A DNA stretch of 58,819 nt from Novosphingobium sp. (GTDB lineage: Bacteria > Pseudomonadota > Alphaproteobacteria > Sphingomonadales > Sphingomonadaceae): positions 1-58,819 of the forward strand of contig JAGREN010000059.1 in the NCBI GenBank assembly GCA_020446505.1, read 5' to 3'. Numbering within the stretch: position 1 is the stretch's first letter; each line of letters begins with the position of its first letter. A program made the position numbers and the translations under genes. Shown piece by piece: positions 40,629 through 48,538 of the stretch. Below the pieces are notes generated by a model. That model did no database searches. It was given only the letters and a program-made list of their open reading frames with translations, and had not been told where the DNA came from.

Positions 40629-41899
40629 CAGGCTTGGCCCGCTTCCTCACAGGCAGCGAGGACTTCGTCCATGATCGGCACCAGCGCCTCGCACAAAAGC
40701 TCCGGATCGTCGGATGGAGCGAAATGGCCGAGATCTTTCAGCAGGCGATACTGCGCACCCGGCACATATCTCGGCACTGCGATGGCGCCATCCTCGTCGG
40801 AGAGCGAGGTGCGGTCGTATTCGCCGGCCAGCACGAAAAGCGGGGTTTTCGCCGTGTCGATCAGGTGTCCGTCACGCGCAAGATCGTGCGCGTTCATGAA
40901 GTAGTCGTTGTCGCCCGCATAGGCGCCCTTGGCATTCGAAACGTAGATCCAGGCGGTTTCCTGCCGCCGGTCCTCGGGAGCAATCGGCGATGTGGTCCCG
41001 AGGACACGGCCCATCAGGTAGTCGAGCGGGGTCGCCGGATCGCGATAGGGCCAGTTGTCGAAAGTCTGCATCGAGGGCGGCGAGCGAAGCCAGCCGTTCA
41101 TCGAGATAAATGCGCGAAACGGTTCAGCACGGAAGGCAGCGAGGCTGAGCGCAAGTTGCCCTCCCACCGAGCAACCCATGAAGACAGGCCGGTCCAGCCC
41201 CAACGTATCGACAAGGCCGGTGACCCAGCCCATCAGTTCATCGCGCGTGGCGGAGTAAGTCTGTTCCCACCACGGTTCGCCGATAGGCATCAGCGATTTG
41301 CCATGTCCTGGCGGATCGACGGCAATCATCGTGAAACGCTCGCGCAGGGCAGGGTAGGTGAGCAGATGCCGCCACTGGCGCGAGTCCGCTCCGGCAGTCG
41401 GGTAGAGGATGAGCGGAACCGCGCCTGTGCCGGCCGTTTCGTAGAAGATGCGCGCCTCGCGCTCGCCGTTTCGCACATAGGCATAGCGTCCCACTGCGTC
41501 GTCGGTTTCCCGGCGGTCGGGCGGTGTGGGATGTTGCTCGATGGTGTCGCAGGCTGCCTTGCGCATCAGCACGAGCAGCTTTTCCCACGCAGGCATGAAG
41601 GGGGCGCCGAACCGGGCAAAGTCGCCTTCGAAGCGTGCGCCTCCGGCAGTCAGCGAAGCCTCGCCGTAACCGGGGCGGGCGACCAGGCTGTTCCGCCAAA
41701 ACGTATCGGGCGCCGCGACGATCAGGTCCGGTTCCGGAGCCGTCGCAGCTTCGACCTCAACGATGGCACCATCCTTGATGGTGAGGTCCATCGCTGCGTC
41801 ATCCGGCCCGAAGCGCACCTGCGCATCGAGCCTGCCAAGCCTCACGCGTAGCTCGCGGTCGGCAAGGGCCAGTTTGCAGAATTTCTCCCGATCGAACAC
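40628..41899 (-). CDS. SCP2-like domain fused to an alpha/beta hydrolase
   Basis: A 423-residue protein with two parts. Residues 20-115 follow the sterol carrier protein 2 pattern: AMDLTIKDGAIVEVE, the strand PDLIVAAPDTFWRNSLV, and ASLTAGGARFEGDFARF. Residues about 140-420 are an alpha/beta hydrolase with nucleophile S244 in MGCSVGGQ, acid D362 in LAGEYDRT, and H392 in DLGHFAPSDDP. The SCP2-like part may bind a hydrophobic lipid or acyl substrate and present it to the hydrolase. Start is GTG at 41899 after GGAGCGCGGCGG; an ATG alternative would truncate the SCP2 part. It lies between two P450 genes on the same strand, 13 bases past the first and overlapping the other. Confidence 0.82.
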   Translation of the reverse strand: MFDREKFCKLALADRELRVRLGRLDAQVRFGPDDAAMDLTIKDGAIVEVEAATAPEPDLIVAAPDTFWRNSLVARPGYGEASLTAGGARFEGDFARFGAPFMPAWEKLLVLMRKAACDTIEQHPTPPDRRETDDAVGRYAYVRNGEREARIFYETAGTGAVPLILYPTAGADSRQWRHLLTYPALRERFTMIAVDPPGHGKSLMPIGEPWWEQTYSATRDELMGWVTGLVDTLGLDRPVFMGCSVGGQLALSLAAFRAEPFRAFISMNGWLRSPPSMQTFDNWPYRDPATPLDYLMGRVLGTTSPIAPEDRRQETAWIYVSNAKGAYAGDNDYFMNAHDLARDGHLIDTAKTPLFVLAGEYDRTSLSDEDGAIAVPRYVPGAQYRLLKDLGHFAPSDDPELLCEALVPIMDEVLAACEEAGQA

Positions 41900-41912
41900 C
41901 CGCCGCGCTCCG

Positions 41913-43235
41913 TCAGGCCGGGTCGAGCGTCACCTCGACATTGCTGAAGCCGTTGATGAAGACGTTGTTCAGCCGTTCGACCTTGCCCGTGACCCGAGGA
42001 CGGACGCCAAGCCTGATCATTTCCTCGATCAGGATGCGAAGCTGCATTTCGGCCAGACGCGCGCCGACGCAGCGATGGACGCCATAGCCGAAAGCGACGT
42101 GGCGGCGGGCGTTCTCACGGTCGACCTTGAGCACGTCAGGCTCGTCGAACACGGATTCGTCGCGGTTGGCTGACTTGTACCAGAGGATGACCTTGTCACC
42201 CTTCTTGATGAGGTGACCATCGAGTTCGTAATCTTCCTGCGCGGTGCGGCGCATGTGCGCGACCGGGGTGACGAAGCGGATGCATTCCTGCACGGCATTC
42301 GGGATCAGCGAGGGATCGGCGTCCAGCTTGGCCCGCTCTTGCGGGAACCGGTCGAACGCATCGGCTATGCCCGACATGGTGTTGCGCGTCGTGTCGTTGC
42401 CGCCAACGATCAGCAGCGACATGTTGGCCATGAATTCCATCATGTCCATCTCGGGCATCTCTTCCGAATGGATCAAGCGTGAAAGCAGGTCCGGGGCCGG
42501 GGGGGCGTTCAGACGCTGTTCCCACAGCTTGTACATGCAGGTGCCCATTTCGATCATGATGTCATGACGGAGCTTTTCGAGTTCCGGCGTCGCACCCAGC
42601 GCGAGATCGCTCTGCCAGTCCGACCAGAACGGGAGGGCGTCACGGTGCTCCCACGGAAAGTCGAACAGGGTGGCAAGCATCTTCGTGGTGAGGTCAACCG
42701 ACACGAGCTTGTGCCAGTTGAACTGCTCGCCACGCGGAAGGTTCTCAAGCACCTCGACCGTGCGCGAACGCACGAGATCGGTAAGCCGCACCATCTCGGC
42801 AGGCGTGAAGGCAGGAGCGACTGCGCGGCGGCGCAGGGTGTGGTCGGGAGCATCCATTGCGATGAACGTCTTGCCGCGACCTTCCGCCTTGGCCTGCGGC
42901 GTCGAGTCCTGGATGACCATGCCGCCCTTCTCGAAAGCCGAAGCGAAGATCTTGGGGAGCGCCTCGACGTGCTGGATATTCTTGACCGTCGTGATGTTCC
43001 AGTAATCGCCCTGCGGCGTCCCGGTCGCCTTGTTGACCGGAGCCTTTGCGCGCATCTCGCGGAAGATGGCATGCACTTTCTCGTTGCCGAACAGCTTCGG
43101 GTCGCTCACGTCCCATGGCTGATCGTGGACCGCCTGCATGTCCGGGTGAACATTCAGAAACTGATCGAGCGCCTCCTGCGCGGTAGGCGACATGCGATAT
43201 TCGATACCGGCGAGAACGTCGGTCTGGTCGTTCAT
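41913..43235 (-). CDS. Cytochrome P450, tandem copy B
   Basis: P450 of 440 residues. I-helix LIVGGNDTTRNTMSG, K-helix QECIRFVTPV, and heme loop FGYGVHRCVGARLAEMQ are intact. The DTTRN form of the I-helix is characteristic of the CYP124/125/142-like branch that hydroxylates terminal methyl groups of isoprenoid or sterol side chains; that placement is inferred from the motif only. The start ATG at 43235 follows GGGAAAGGAAGAAAG; the in-frame extension to 43322 has no support. It is about 65% identical by eye with the gene upstream at 43348 and follows it after a 112-base gap. Confidence 0.93.
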   Translation of the reverse strand: MNDQTDVLAGIEYRMSPTAQEALDQFLNVHPDMQAVHDQPWDVSDPKLFGNEKVHAIFREMRAKAPVNKATGTPQGDYWNITTVKNIQHVEALPKIFASAFEKGGMVIQDSTPQAKAEGRGKTFIAMDAPDHTLRRRAVAPAFTPAEMVRLTDLVRSRTVEVLENLPRGEQFNWHKLVSVDLTTKMLATLFDFPWEHRDALPFWSDWQSDLALGATPELEKLRHDIMIEMGTCMYKLWEQRLNAPPAPDLLSRLIHSEEMPEMDMMEFMANMSLLIVGGNDTTRNTMSGIADAFDRFPQERAKLDADPSLIPNAVQECIRFVTPVAHMRRTAQEDYELDGHLIKKGDKVILWYKSANRDESVFDEPDVLKVDRENARRHVAFGYGVHRCVGARLAEMQLRILIEEMIRLGVRPRVTGKVERLNNVFINGFSNVEVTLDPA

Positions 43236-43347
43236 CTTTCTTCCTTTCCCGGACTTATGCGTATCGATTGGCTCATTTGGATCGCCATGCCAAGAGGCAA
43301 CGAGCGCGCCGCAGTCCCACATCGCACCGGCATTCCGGGACCGTCCC

Positions 43348-44670
43348 TCACGCCTTTTCGATAGTTACCTCGGCCTTGCTGAAACCGTGAATGAAATTCT
43401 GGCGCAGCCGGGTGACTGTACCCGTGACATGAACGCGCATACGACGCTTGAGCATTTCCTCGATCAGCACGCGCAATTGCAATTCGGCCAGACGCGCACC
43501 GACGCACCTGTGAACGCCGTAGCCGAAGGACACATGGCGGCGGGCATTCTCGCGATCGACAATCAGCCGGTCTGGATCGGTGAAGATCGTCTCGTCCCGA
43601 TTGGCCGAGATATACCAGAGAGCGACCTTGTCGCCCGCCTTGATGAGTTGTCCGTCGATCTCGTAGTCCTGCATCGCCGTGCGCCGCATATGGGCCACGG
43701 GCGTCACATAGCGGATGCATTCCTGAACGGCGTTGGGGATCAGCGAGGGATCGGCTTCCAGCTTGGCGCGTTCATCGGGGAACCTGTCGAGCGCCTCGAC
43801 AATGCCGGTCATGGTGTTGCGGGTGGTGTCGTTGCCGCCGACGATCAGCAGCGCCATGTTCGACATGAATTCCATCGGATCCTGCTCGCTCATCGCCTCC
43901 GAGTGGATCATGCGCGAAAGCAGGTCGGGCGTTTCGGGAGCATTGCGCCGCTGTTCCCACAGTTTTCCGAAACAGTCCGCCATTTCCATCATGGCGTCGA
44001 GCCGCATCTGGCCAAGCTCGGGGTCTTCGCCGAACCGGCTGTCGCTCATCCAGTCCGACCAGAACGGCAGGTAGTGCCGGTAGGCCCACGGAAAATCGAA
44101 GAGCGTGGTGAGCATCGCGGTGGTGAGGTCGATGGAGACACGCTCGACCCAGTCGAACTGTTCACCCACCGGAAGCTCGTCGAGCACGTTTGCCGTGCGT
44201 TCGCGCACCAGTTCGGTCAAACGCATCATTTCGGCAGGGGTGAATGCGGGCGCGACTGTCCGCCGGCGCGATGTATGGTTGGGCGGATCCATGCCGAGGA
44301 AGTTCGTGCCCGCTGTCGGATCGATGACAGAGTTGTCCATGTTGGTGAGAACGAACCCGCCGTTACGCATGTCCGACGAGAAGATCAGAGGCAGTGCCTC
44401 GATATGCTGGATCGGCTTGAGGGTCGTGACGTTCCAGTATTCGCCAATTGGCGTACCGGTTACCTTGTTGATCGGCGCCGTGGCGCGCATCTCGGCAAAG
44501 ATCGGTTGCCAGCGGTCCTCTGCATAGATCGCCGGATCGGCTACGTCCCATTTCTGGGTGTGGACGGGAACCCGATCGGGGTTTGCCGCCTGCCATTGCT
44601 CGATCGCATCCGTCGCTGAGGGCGACAGGCGATAGTTGGCATCTTTCAGCACATCCACATGGGTGTTCAT
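43348..44670 (-). CDS. Cytochrome P450, tandem copy A
   Basis: P450 of 440 residues, the same length as copy B, with LIVGGNDTTRNTMTG, QECIRYVTPVAHMRR and FGYGVHRCVGARLAELQ. The B-C loop (DNSVIDPTAGTNFLGMD against DSTPQAKAEGRGKTF in copy B) differs most, the expected substrate-contact region. Start at 44670 is preceded by GAGGAAACCAAA. A good sigma-70 promoter lies 69 bases upstream. It is first in the leftward operon P450-A, P450-B, SCP2-hydrolase, P450-C. Confidence 0.93.
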   Translation of the reverse strand: MNTHVDVLKDANYRLSPSATDAIEQWQAANPDRVPVHTQKWDVADPAIYAEDRWQPIFAEMRATAPINKVTGTPIGEYWNVTTLKPIQHIEALPLIFSSDMRNGGFVLTNMDNSVIDPTAGTNFLGMDPPNHTSRRRTVAPAFTPAEMMRLTELVRERTANVLDELPVGEQFDWVERVSIDLTTAMLTTLFDFPWAYRHYLPFWSDWMSDSRFGEDPELGQMRLDAMMEMADCFGKLWEQRRNAPETPDLLSRMIHSEAMSEQDPMEFMSNMALLIVGGNDTTRNTMTGIVEALDRFPDERAKLEADPSLIPNAVQECIRYVTPVAHMRRTAMQDYEIDGQLIKAGDKVALWYISANRDETIFTDPDRLIVDRENARRHVSFGYGVHRCVGARLAELQLRVLIEEMLKRRMRVHVTGTVTRLRQNFIHGFSKAEVTIEKA

Positions 44671-44738
44671 TTTGGTTTCCTCGGGTAGTTGTACGCGCTC
44701 TGGCCATCGGCGCGCAGGGATCGCAGCGACCATGAGAC

Positions 44739-44766
44739 ATAATAGGACGTCCCTCAGCTATGACAA
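44739..44766 (-). promoter_or_regulatory. Candidate sigma-70 promoter of the P450 operon
   Basis: On the minus strand TTGTCA (44766-44761) and TATTAT (44744-44739) are separated by 16 bases and lie about 70 bases ahead of the first P450 ATG. Both boxes match the consensus at five of six positions. Confidence 0.5.
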
Positions 44767-44895
44767 TCGGTGGCTCATAAATATTTGACTGGTCGCAACC
44801 CACATGGCTTGCGCCTGCTTCTCCATGCAGTTGACAAAGAGATAATCCAATTTACCGTTTCTAGCATATTTCACACGACAGGACGGATAATCGGG

Positions 44896-45408
44896 ATGAG
44901 CGACGCCACCGAGGCCAAGAGCTATATCAGCGACGAAATGCGCAATGCCATCGGCAGGGAACTGAGCTCGGGATCGTCCTATCCCATCTCGGCTTCCGAT
45001 ATCCGCAAATGGGCGATTGCGGTCTATTTCCCGGAGACGCCGCCGGAAAAATACATGGGGGCCGGCGGGCCTGACGCGCCGCTCACCGCGCCAGAGGAAT
45101 TCAACCCCTTCGCCTTTGCTACTCCCGGCAAGAAGGCAAAGAAGTCCGACGTGAGCGCCAGCTTTCTTGAAATGCAGCTTGGCATTACCCCGCCGCCGCT
45201 CGAGACCATTCTCAACGGTGGAACCGTGGTCGAATATGGCGTTCCGATGATGGAAGGGGACGTCATCACTTCGATCAACCGGCTCGACAACTATTTCGAA
45301 AAGCAGGGCAAGCGCGGCACGATGCTGTTCAGCGCGATGAAGAACGAGTGGGTCAATCAGCGCGGCGAGATGGTCAAGCGCACGACCAGCACCGTCATTC
45401 GGCTCTGA
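44896..45408 (+). CDS. MaoC-type hotdog protein, N-terminal (non-catalytic) partner
   Basis: A 170-residue hotdog-fold protein of the MaoC N-terminal (FAS1-type dehydratase) class. ISASDIRKWAIAVYF, APEEFNPFAF, and VVEYGVPMMEGDVITSINRL follow the pattern of the N-terminal half of MaoC-like hydratases. It lacks the Asp-x4-His dyad, which instead is carried by the next gene. In the actinobacterial system ChsH1-ChsH2 the matching half of ChsH2 pairs with the catalytic subunit, so these two likely form a heteromer that hydrates an enoyl-CoA with a bulky end group. The ATG at 44896 is chosen by protein homology pattern; the ribosome binding site is weak. The next gene is 17 bases away. Confidence 0.82.
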   Translation: MSDATEAKSYISDEMRNAIGRELSSGSSYPISASDIRKWAIAVYFPETPPEKYMGAGGPDAPLTAPEEFNPFAFATPGKKAKKSDVSASFLEMQLGITPPPLETILNGGTVVEYGVPMMEGDVITSINRLDNYFEKQGKRGTMLFSAMKNEWVNQRGEMVKRTTSTVIRL

Positions 45409-45425
45409 TAAGGGAAAACAGGAAA

Positions 45426-45830
45426 ATGGATCTTTCAGTAGGCGCCGAACTCCCGCCTTTCGTTCGCGAAACGGGGCTCGAAAACTGGAACCGCTTTGCC
45501 GCGGTCATGGACGAATTCGTTCCGCATCACATGGATGACGAGGCCGGAAAGAAGTCCGGCATGCCCGGAGCTTTCGGCATGGGCAACCTGCAGACCTCGT
45601 ACCTACACAACCTCATTCGCGGCTGGATGGGCGAGAAGGGCCGCATCAGGAACTTCACGATCCAGTGGGCGCAGCCAAACCTGAAGAACACGGTGGTGAC
45701 TGCGCAAGGCAAAATTGCCTCGGTCGAGGACACCGACGAAGGCAAGCTCGTTTCGCTCGAAATGTGGACCGAGGACAACAACGACCGCAAGCTTGCCACC
45801 GCTACGGCGATAGTTCTGATCGCCGACTGA
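45426..45830 (+). CDS. MaoC-type enoyl-CoA hydratase, catalytic partner
   Basis: Short (134-residue) hotdog-fold R-hydratase. The dyad Asp-x4-His is D29 and H34 in VMDEFVPHH, followed by the MPGAFGMGNLQTSYLHNL helix of the substrate tunnel and ends at TAIVLIAD. Length and residue positions match the ChsH1-type subunit. It should hydrate an enoyl-CoA to the 3-hydroxyacyl-CoA together with the 170-residue protein upstream. GGGAAAACAGGAAA precedes the ATG at 45426. The pseudogene of an acyl-CoA ligase lies 59 bases downstream. Confidence 0.86.
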   Translation: MDLSVGAELPPFVRETGLENWNRFAAVMDEFVPHHMDDEAGKKSGMPGAFGMGNLQTSYLHNLIRGWMGEKGRIRNFTIQWAQPNLKNTVVTAQGKIASVEDTDEGKLVSLEMWTEDNNDRKLATATAIVLIAD

Positions 45831-45889
45831 CTCGTTCGCGAGCAAATCCTGGTCTGGCCGCTTGTCGGACAAGGCCGGGAGACGAACAA

Positions 45890-46633
45890 ATGGGCGATGC
45901 GGACGCCAGTTGTGATCCGGATGAGCGGGTCGCACAATTGCTTGCCCGTTTCGATGGCCGGGTTTGCACGGCAGACCTGGTGTGCGATCATCGCAATCCT
46001 GCATCGATCGCCTATCGCATCGTGGCGCCCGACCTGACCGTAACGAACCTGACATATGGCGAGCTACGCGCGCTATCCGAGCGATATGCAGCCACCTTCG
46101 CATCGCTCGGTGTCGGTCCGGGTGACCGGGTGGCAATTGATCTAACCCAAAGCCCTTTCGCCTGCTTCGAAGGCTATCATGGGCAGGCGGACAAGAGCGC
46201 GGAAAAATTTTCGCCTGACGGGCGCTGGTATTGCACTGGCGACGTGGGGCACGTCGATGAGGAGGGCTACGTCTTCTTTTCCTCGCGCGATGACGACGTC
46301 ATCATCATGGCAGGCTACCGGATCGGCCCGTTCGAGGCGGAATCGGTCATGTCCTCGCATTCGGACGTCGTCGAGAGTGCTGCAATCGCAGTGCCCGACG
46401 CGATTTGTGGCGAGATCATGGAGGCCTACGTCGTTCTTCGGAGCGGGGCGAAAGGCAGCACGGAACTGGCCACGGAAATCCAGTAATGGGTCAAGACCCG
46501 CTTTGCTGCGCACGCCTATCCGCGCGTCGTGCATTTCGTCGATGCCATGCCCAAGACGCCCAGCGGCAAGATCCAGCGTGTGGTGCTCAAGCAGCGCCGG
46601 ATCGACGAGCTTGCGGGGAAGGCTGAATACTAG
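45890..46633 (+). pseudogene. Acyl-CoA ligase remnant with internal deletion and nonsense codon
   Basis: The reading frame starts like an AMP-dependent acyl-CoA ligase (MGDADASCDPDERVAQLLAR, then TYGELRALSERY and GVGPGDRVAIDL) but at about codon 88 jumps straight to the family's C-terminal part (GYHGQADKSAEKFSPDGRWY, CTGDVGHVDEEGY, DDDVIIMAGYRIGP). About 290 internal residues, including the phosphate loop, are missing. The frame then meets a stop (TAA, 46484-46486) where relatives read through EIQ-x-WVK; after it the same frame continues for 48 codons with VKTRFAAHAYPRVVHF and the lysine motif PKTPSGKIQR to a TAG at 46631-46633. Two independent lesions show this is a decayed gene. Confidence 0.88.
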
Positions 46634-46660
46634 ACCTTCAGAAGATCGTCGCTGGAATGC

Positions 46661-47428
46661 TCATCCGGCAACGGCCCGGTTACGCAGGGTGCCGATGCCC
46701 TCGATTTCAAGCTCGATGAGGTCGCCCGGAGCCATCGGTGCGACACCCGGAACGGAACCGGTGGTGATTACATCGCCGGGCTCGAGCGTCAGCACATGCG
46801 AGATCATCGAGACCAGCCGGTCGTATTCGAACAGCTTGTCTGACGTGCGGTGATCCTGCCGCGTTTCGCCATTGACGCGGCACTGGATGCGCAGGTTCGA
46901 CGTATCAAGGTCGGTTGCAATGCAGGGACCGAGCGGCGCGAAGGTATCGAAAATCTTGCCGTCGAGGAACAGTTGCGACTGCTGGTAGGCCAGCATGTCC
47001 GACATGTCCCCAGCGGTGACATCGATGCAGCAGGTATAACCGAACACATGGTGCATGGCCTGTTCGGGAGCGACCTTGCGCGCTCGCTTGCCGATGACGA
47101 TGGCGATTTCGGCCTCGTGATTCACGGTCAGGCCTGGCGGCAGGACGATCTCGCCTTCCGGGTCCTGCACGGTGTTGGCTGCCTTGATCCAGTAGTGGGG
47201 GCGCTCTGGCTCCGGACCGCCCTGCATGTAGATCTTGTAGCCCGGTCCGATGGCGACGATCTTGCCCGGAACGACGGGAGCGAGCAGCTTGACTTCGCTT
47301 AACGCAAGGGTGTTGCCGGAGCCGGGAGCGAATTCGGGAAACGAGCCATTCAGCGGAAACACCTGCTCGTCGCGAAGTTCGCCCCATCCACTTGTGCCGT
47401 TGTGTTCATATCGCACGATCCTGGCCAT
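46661..47428 (-). CDS. Fumarylacetoacetate hydrolase family protein
   Basis: FAH-family protein of 255 residues. Metal residues are the Glu pair in VNHEAEIAIVIG and an Asp in CIDVTAGDMSDM; the substrate loop AANTVQDPEGEIVLP and the C-terminal GDVITTGSVPGVAPM are typical. Family members hydrolyse or decarboxylate beta-diketones and oxo acids (fumarylacetoacetate, 2-hydroxyhepta-dienedioate, oxaloacetate). The ATG at 47428 follows AGGAGAGGGTCG. The same frame is open much further upstream through a short SDR remnant (47453-47581), so a longer product is formally possible. It converges with the ligase pseudogene. Confidence 0.85.
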   Translation of the reverse strand: MARIVRYEHNGTSGWGELRDEQVFPLNGSFPEFAPGSGNTLALSEVKLLAPVVPGKIVAIGPGYKIYMQGGPEPERPHYWIKAANTVQDPEGEIVLPPGLTVNHEAEIAIVIGKRARKVAPEQAMHHVFGYTCCIDVTAGDMSDMLAYQQSQLFLDGKIFDTFAPLGPCIATDLDTSNLRIQCRVNGETRQDHRTSDKLFEYDRLVSMISHVLTLEPGDVITTGSVPGVAPMAPGDLIELEIEGIGTLRNRAVAG

Positions 47429-47452
47429 CGACCCTCTCCTTTCGGTCATTCT

Positions 47453-47581
47453 GAACACGCGAGCGCCAGCGCAATTGATGTCCTGTGCGTCGACCTCGGC
47501 CGCTTCGTGGTCGAAACGTTCGGCGATGGCACGGCCGATCTCCGATCCAACGCCCGTGACCCGCCAGATAAGTCGCACCAT
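47453..47581 (-). pseudogene. SDR gene remnant (first ~43 codons)
   Basis: Immediately upstream of the FAH-family gene and in its frame the minus strand encodes MVRLIWRVTGVGSEIGRAI, then AERFDHEAAEVDAQDIN and CAGARVF, which is the N-terminus of a short-chain dehydrogenase including start codon and a GGGAGAAA ribosome binding site. The glycine motif has decayed (TGVGSEIG for TGAGSGIG) and nothing of the remaining 200 residues is present. It looks like the scar of a deletion that removed the rest of the gene. Confidence 0.72.
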
Positions 47582-47738
47582 TTTCTCCCGATCCGGTGCT
47601 GTTGCAAGGACAATACCATCGCCGCGATAAGTGCTGCGCAGGCGTGGTCGCGGTATCATGGGAGCGATGGAAGTCGTTGCCGGACTCGACCTGCGATCAA
47701 ACTCGACGCATTCTGTGTCGACAGAGACGAGAGGTGAA

Positions 47739-48524
47739 ATGACACACAAGGGCAAGGTTGCGATCGTAACGGGAGCGGGAACCGGCATTGGCCGCTCGAC
47801 TGCGCTCATGCTGGCGCGGGACAATGTGGCGATTGTCGCGGTGGGGCGCAGGGCGCAACCGCTCGAGCAGCTTCGCAGCGACCTGGTGGGCAAGGTGCCG
47901 GTGGCGGTAGTGGCCGCGGACGTCACTGACGACGATGCACCCTTGCGTGCTGCCCAGGCTGCAATCGACGAATTCGGCAGGCTCGACTATCTCGTTAACA
48001 ATGCAGGCCTGGGCAAGCCCCAACCAGTCGACGAAACGACCGACGAAGTGCTCGATCTGTTTTTGAACGTACACTTGCGCGCGCCGTTCCGTTTCTGCCG
48101 CGAGGCTCTAAGGGTGATGGAAGACGGCGGCGCCATCGTGAACATGGCATCCAGCTTTGCCCTGATCGGCGGTATGCGCGGTGGAGCCTATTCCGCTGCC
48201 AAGGGCGGTATCGTCGCGCTGACCAAGCACATGGCGGCGCAGTATGGTCAACGCGGTATCCGCACCAATGCAGTCGCGCCCGGCGTGCTCGAAACCGACA
48301 TGACGGCCTATGCCTGGAACGCGCATGTGTTCCGGCGGATGAACATGGACATGACGCCGCTCAATCGCACTGGCACCGGAGAAGACGCAGCCGCTGCGAT
48401 CTGTTTCCTCCTCTCGGACGACGCGCGTTTCATCACCGGGCAGGTCCTCGCCATCGATGGTGGTTGGACCTCGACGAAATATCTTGCCGAATCGGTGGTG
48501 AACGCCGGTTTGGACGACGCCTGA
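47739..48524 (+). CDS. Short-chain dehydrogenase/reductase (SDR)
   Basis: Classical SDR of 261 residues: cofactor motif VTGAGTGIG, VNNAG, Ser in MASSFAL and Tyr-x3-Lys in GAYSAAKGG, C-terminal TGQVLAIDGGWTSTKYLAES. VGRRAQP after strand 2 suggests NADP preference. GAGAGGTGAA precedes the ATG at 47739; the open frame to 47631 is excluded by lack of a start signal. The acyl-CoA ligase starts 15 bases after its stop, so the two form an operon and may act on the same acid or alcohol. Confidence 0.88.
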   Translation: MTHKGKVAIVTGAGTGIGRSTALMLARDNVAIVAVGRRAQPLEQLRSDLVGKVPVAVVAADVTDDDAPLRAAQAAIDEFGRLDYLVNNAGLGKPQPVDETTDEVLDLFLNVHLRAPFRFCREALRVMEDGGAIVNMASSFALIGGMRGGAYSAAKGGIVALTKHMAAQYGQRGIRTNAVAPGVLETDMTAYAWNAHVFRRMNMDMTPLNRTGTGEDAAAAICFLLSDDARFITGQVLAIDGGWTSTKYLAESVVNAGLDDA

Positions 48525-48538
48525 ACCGTGGTGCGGTA

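Noticed and set aside
44831-44836. TTGACA upstream of the MaoC gene as a rightward promoter
   Set aside because: No acceptable -10 box occurs 15-19 bases downstream.
45834-45842. GTTCGCGAG after the catalytic MaoC gene as another member of the TTCGCGA operator group
   Set aside because: It is not a clean palindrome, and the core is common by chance in DNA of this composition.
46661-47926. A 421-residue FAH-family protein using the most upstream start
   Set aside because: The extra N-terminus includes non-coding-looking sequence and an SDR scar; the internal ATG at 47428 has an AGGAGAGG site and fits the family length.
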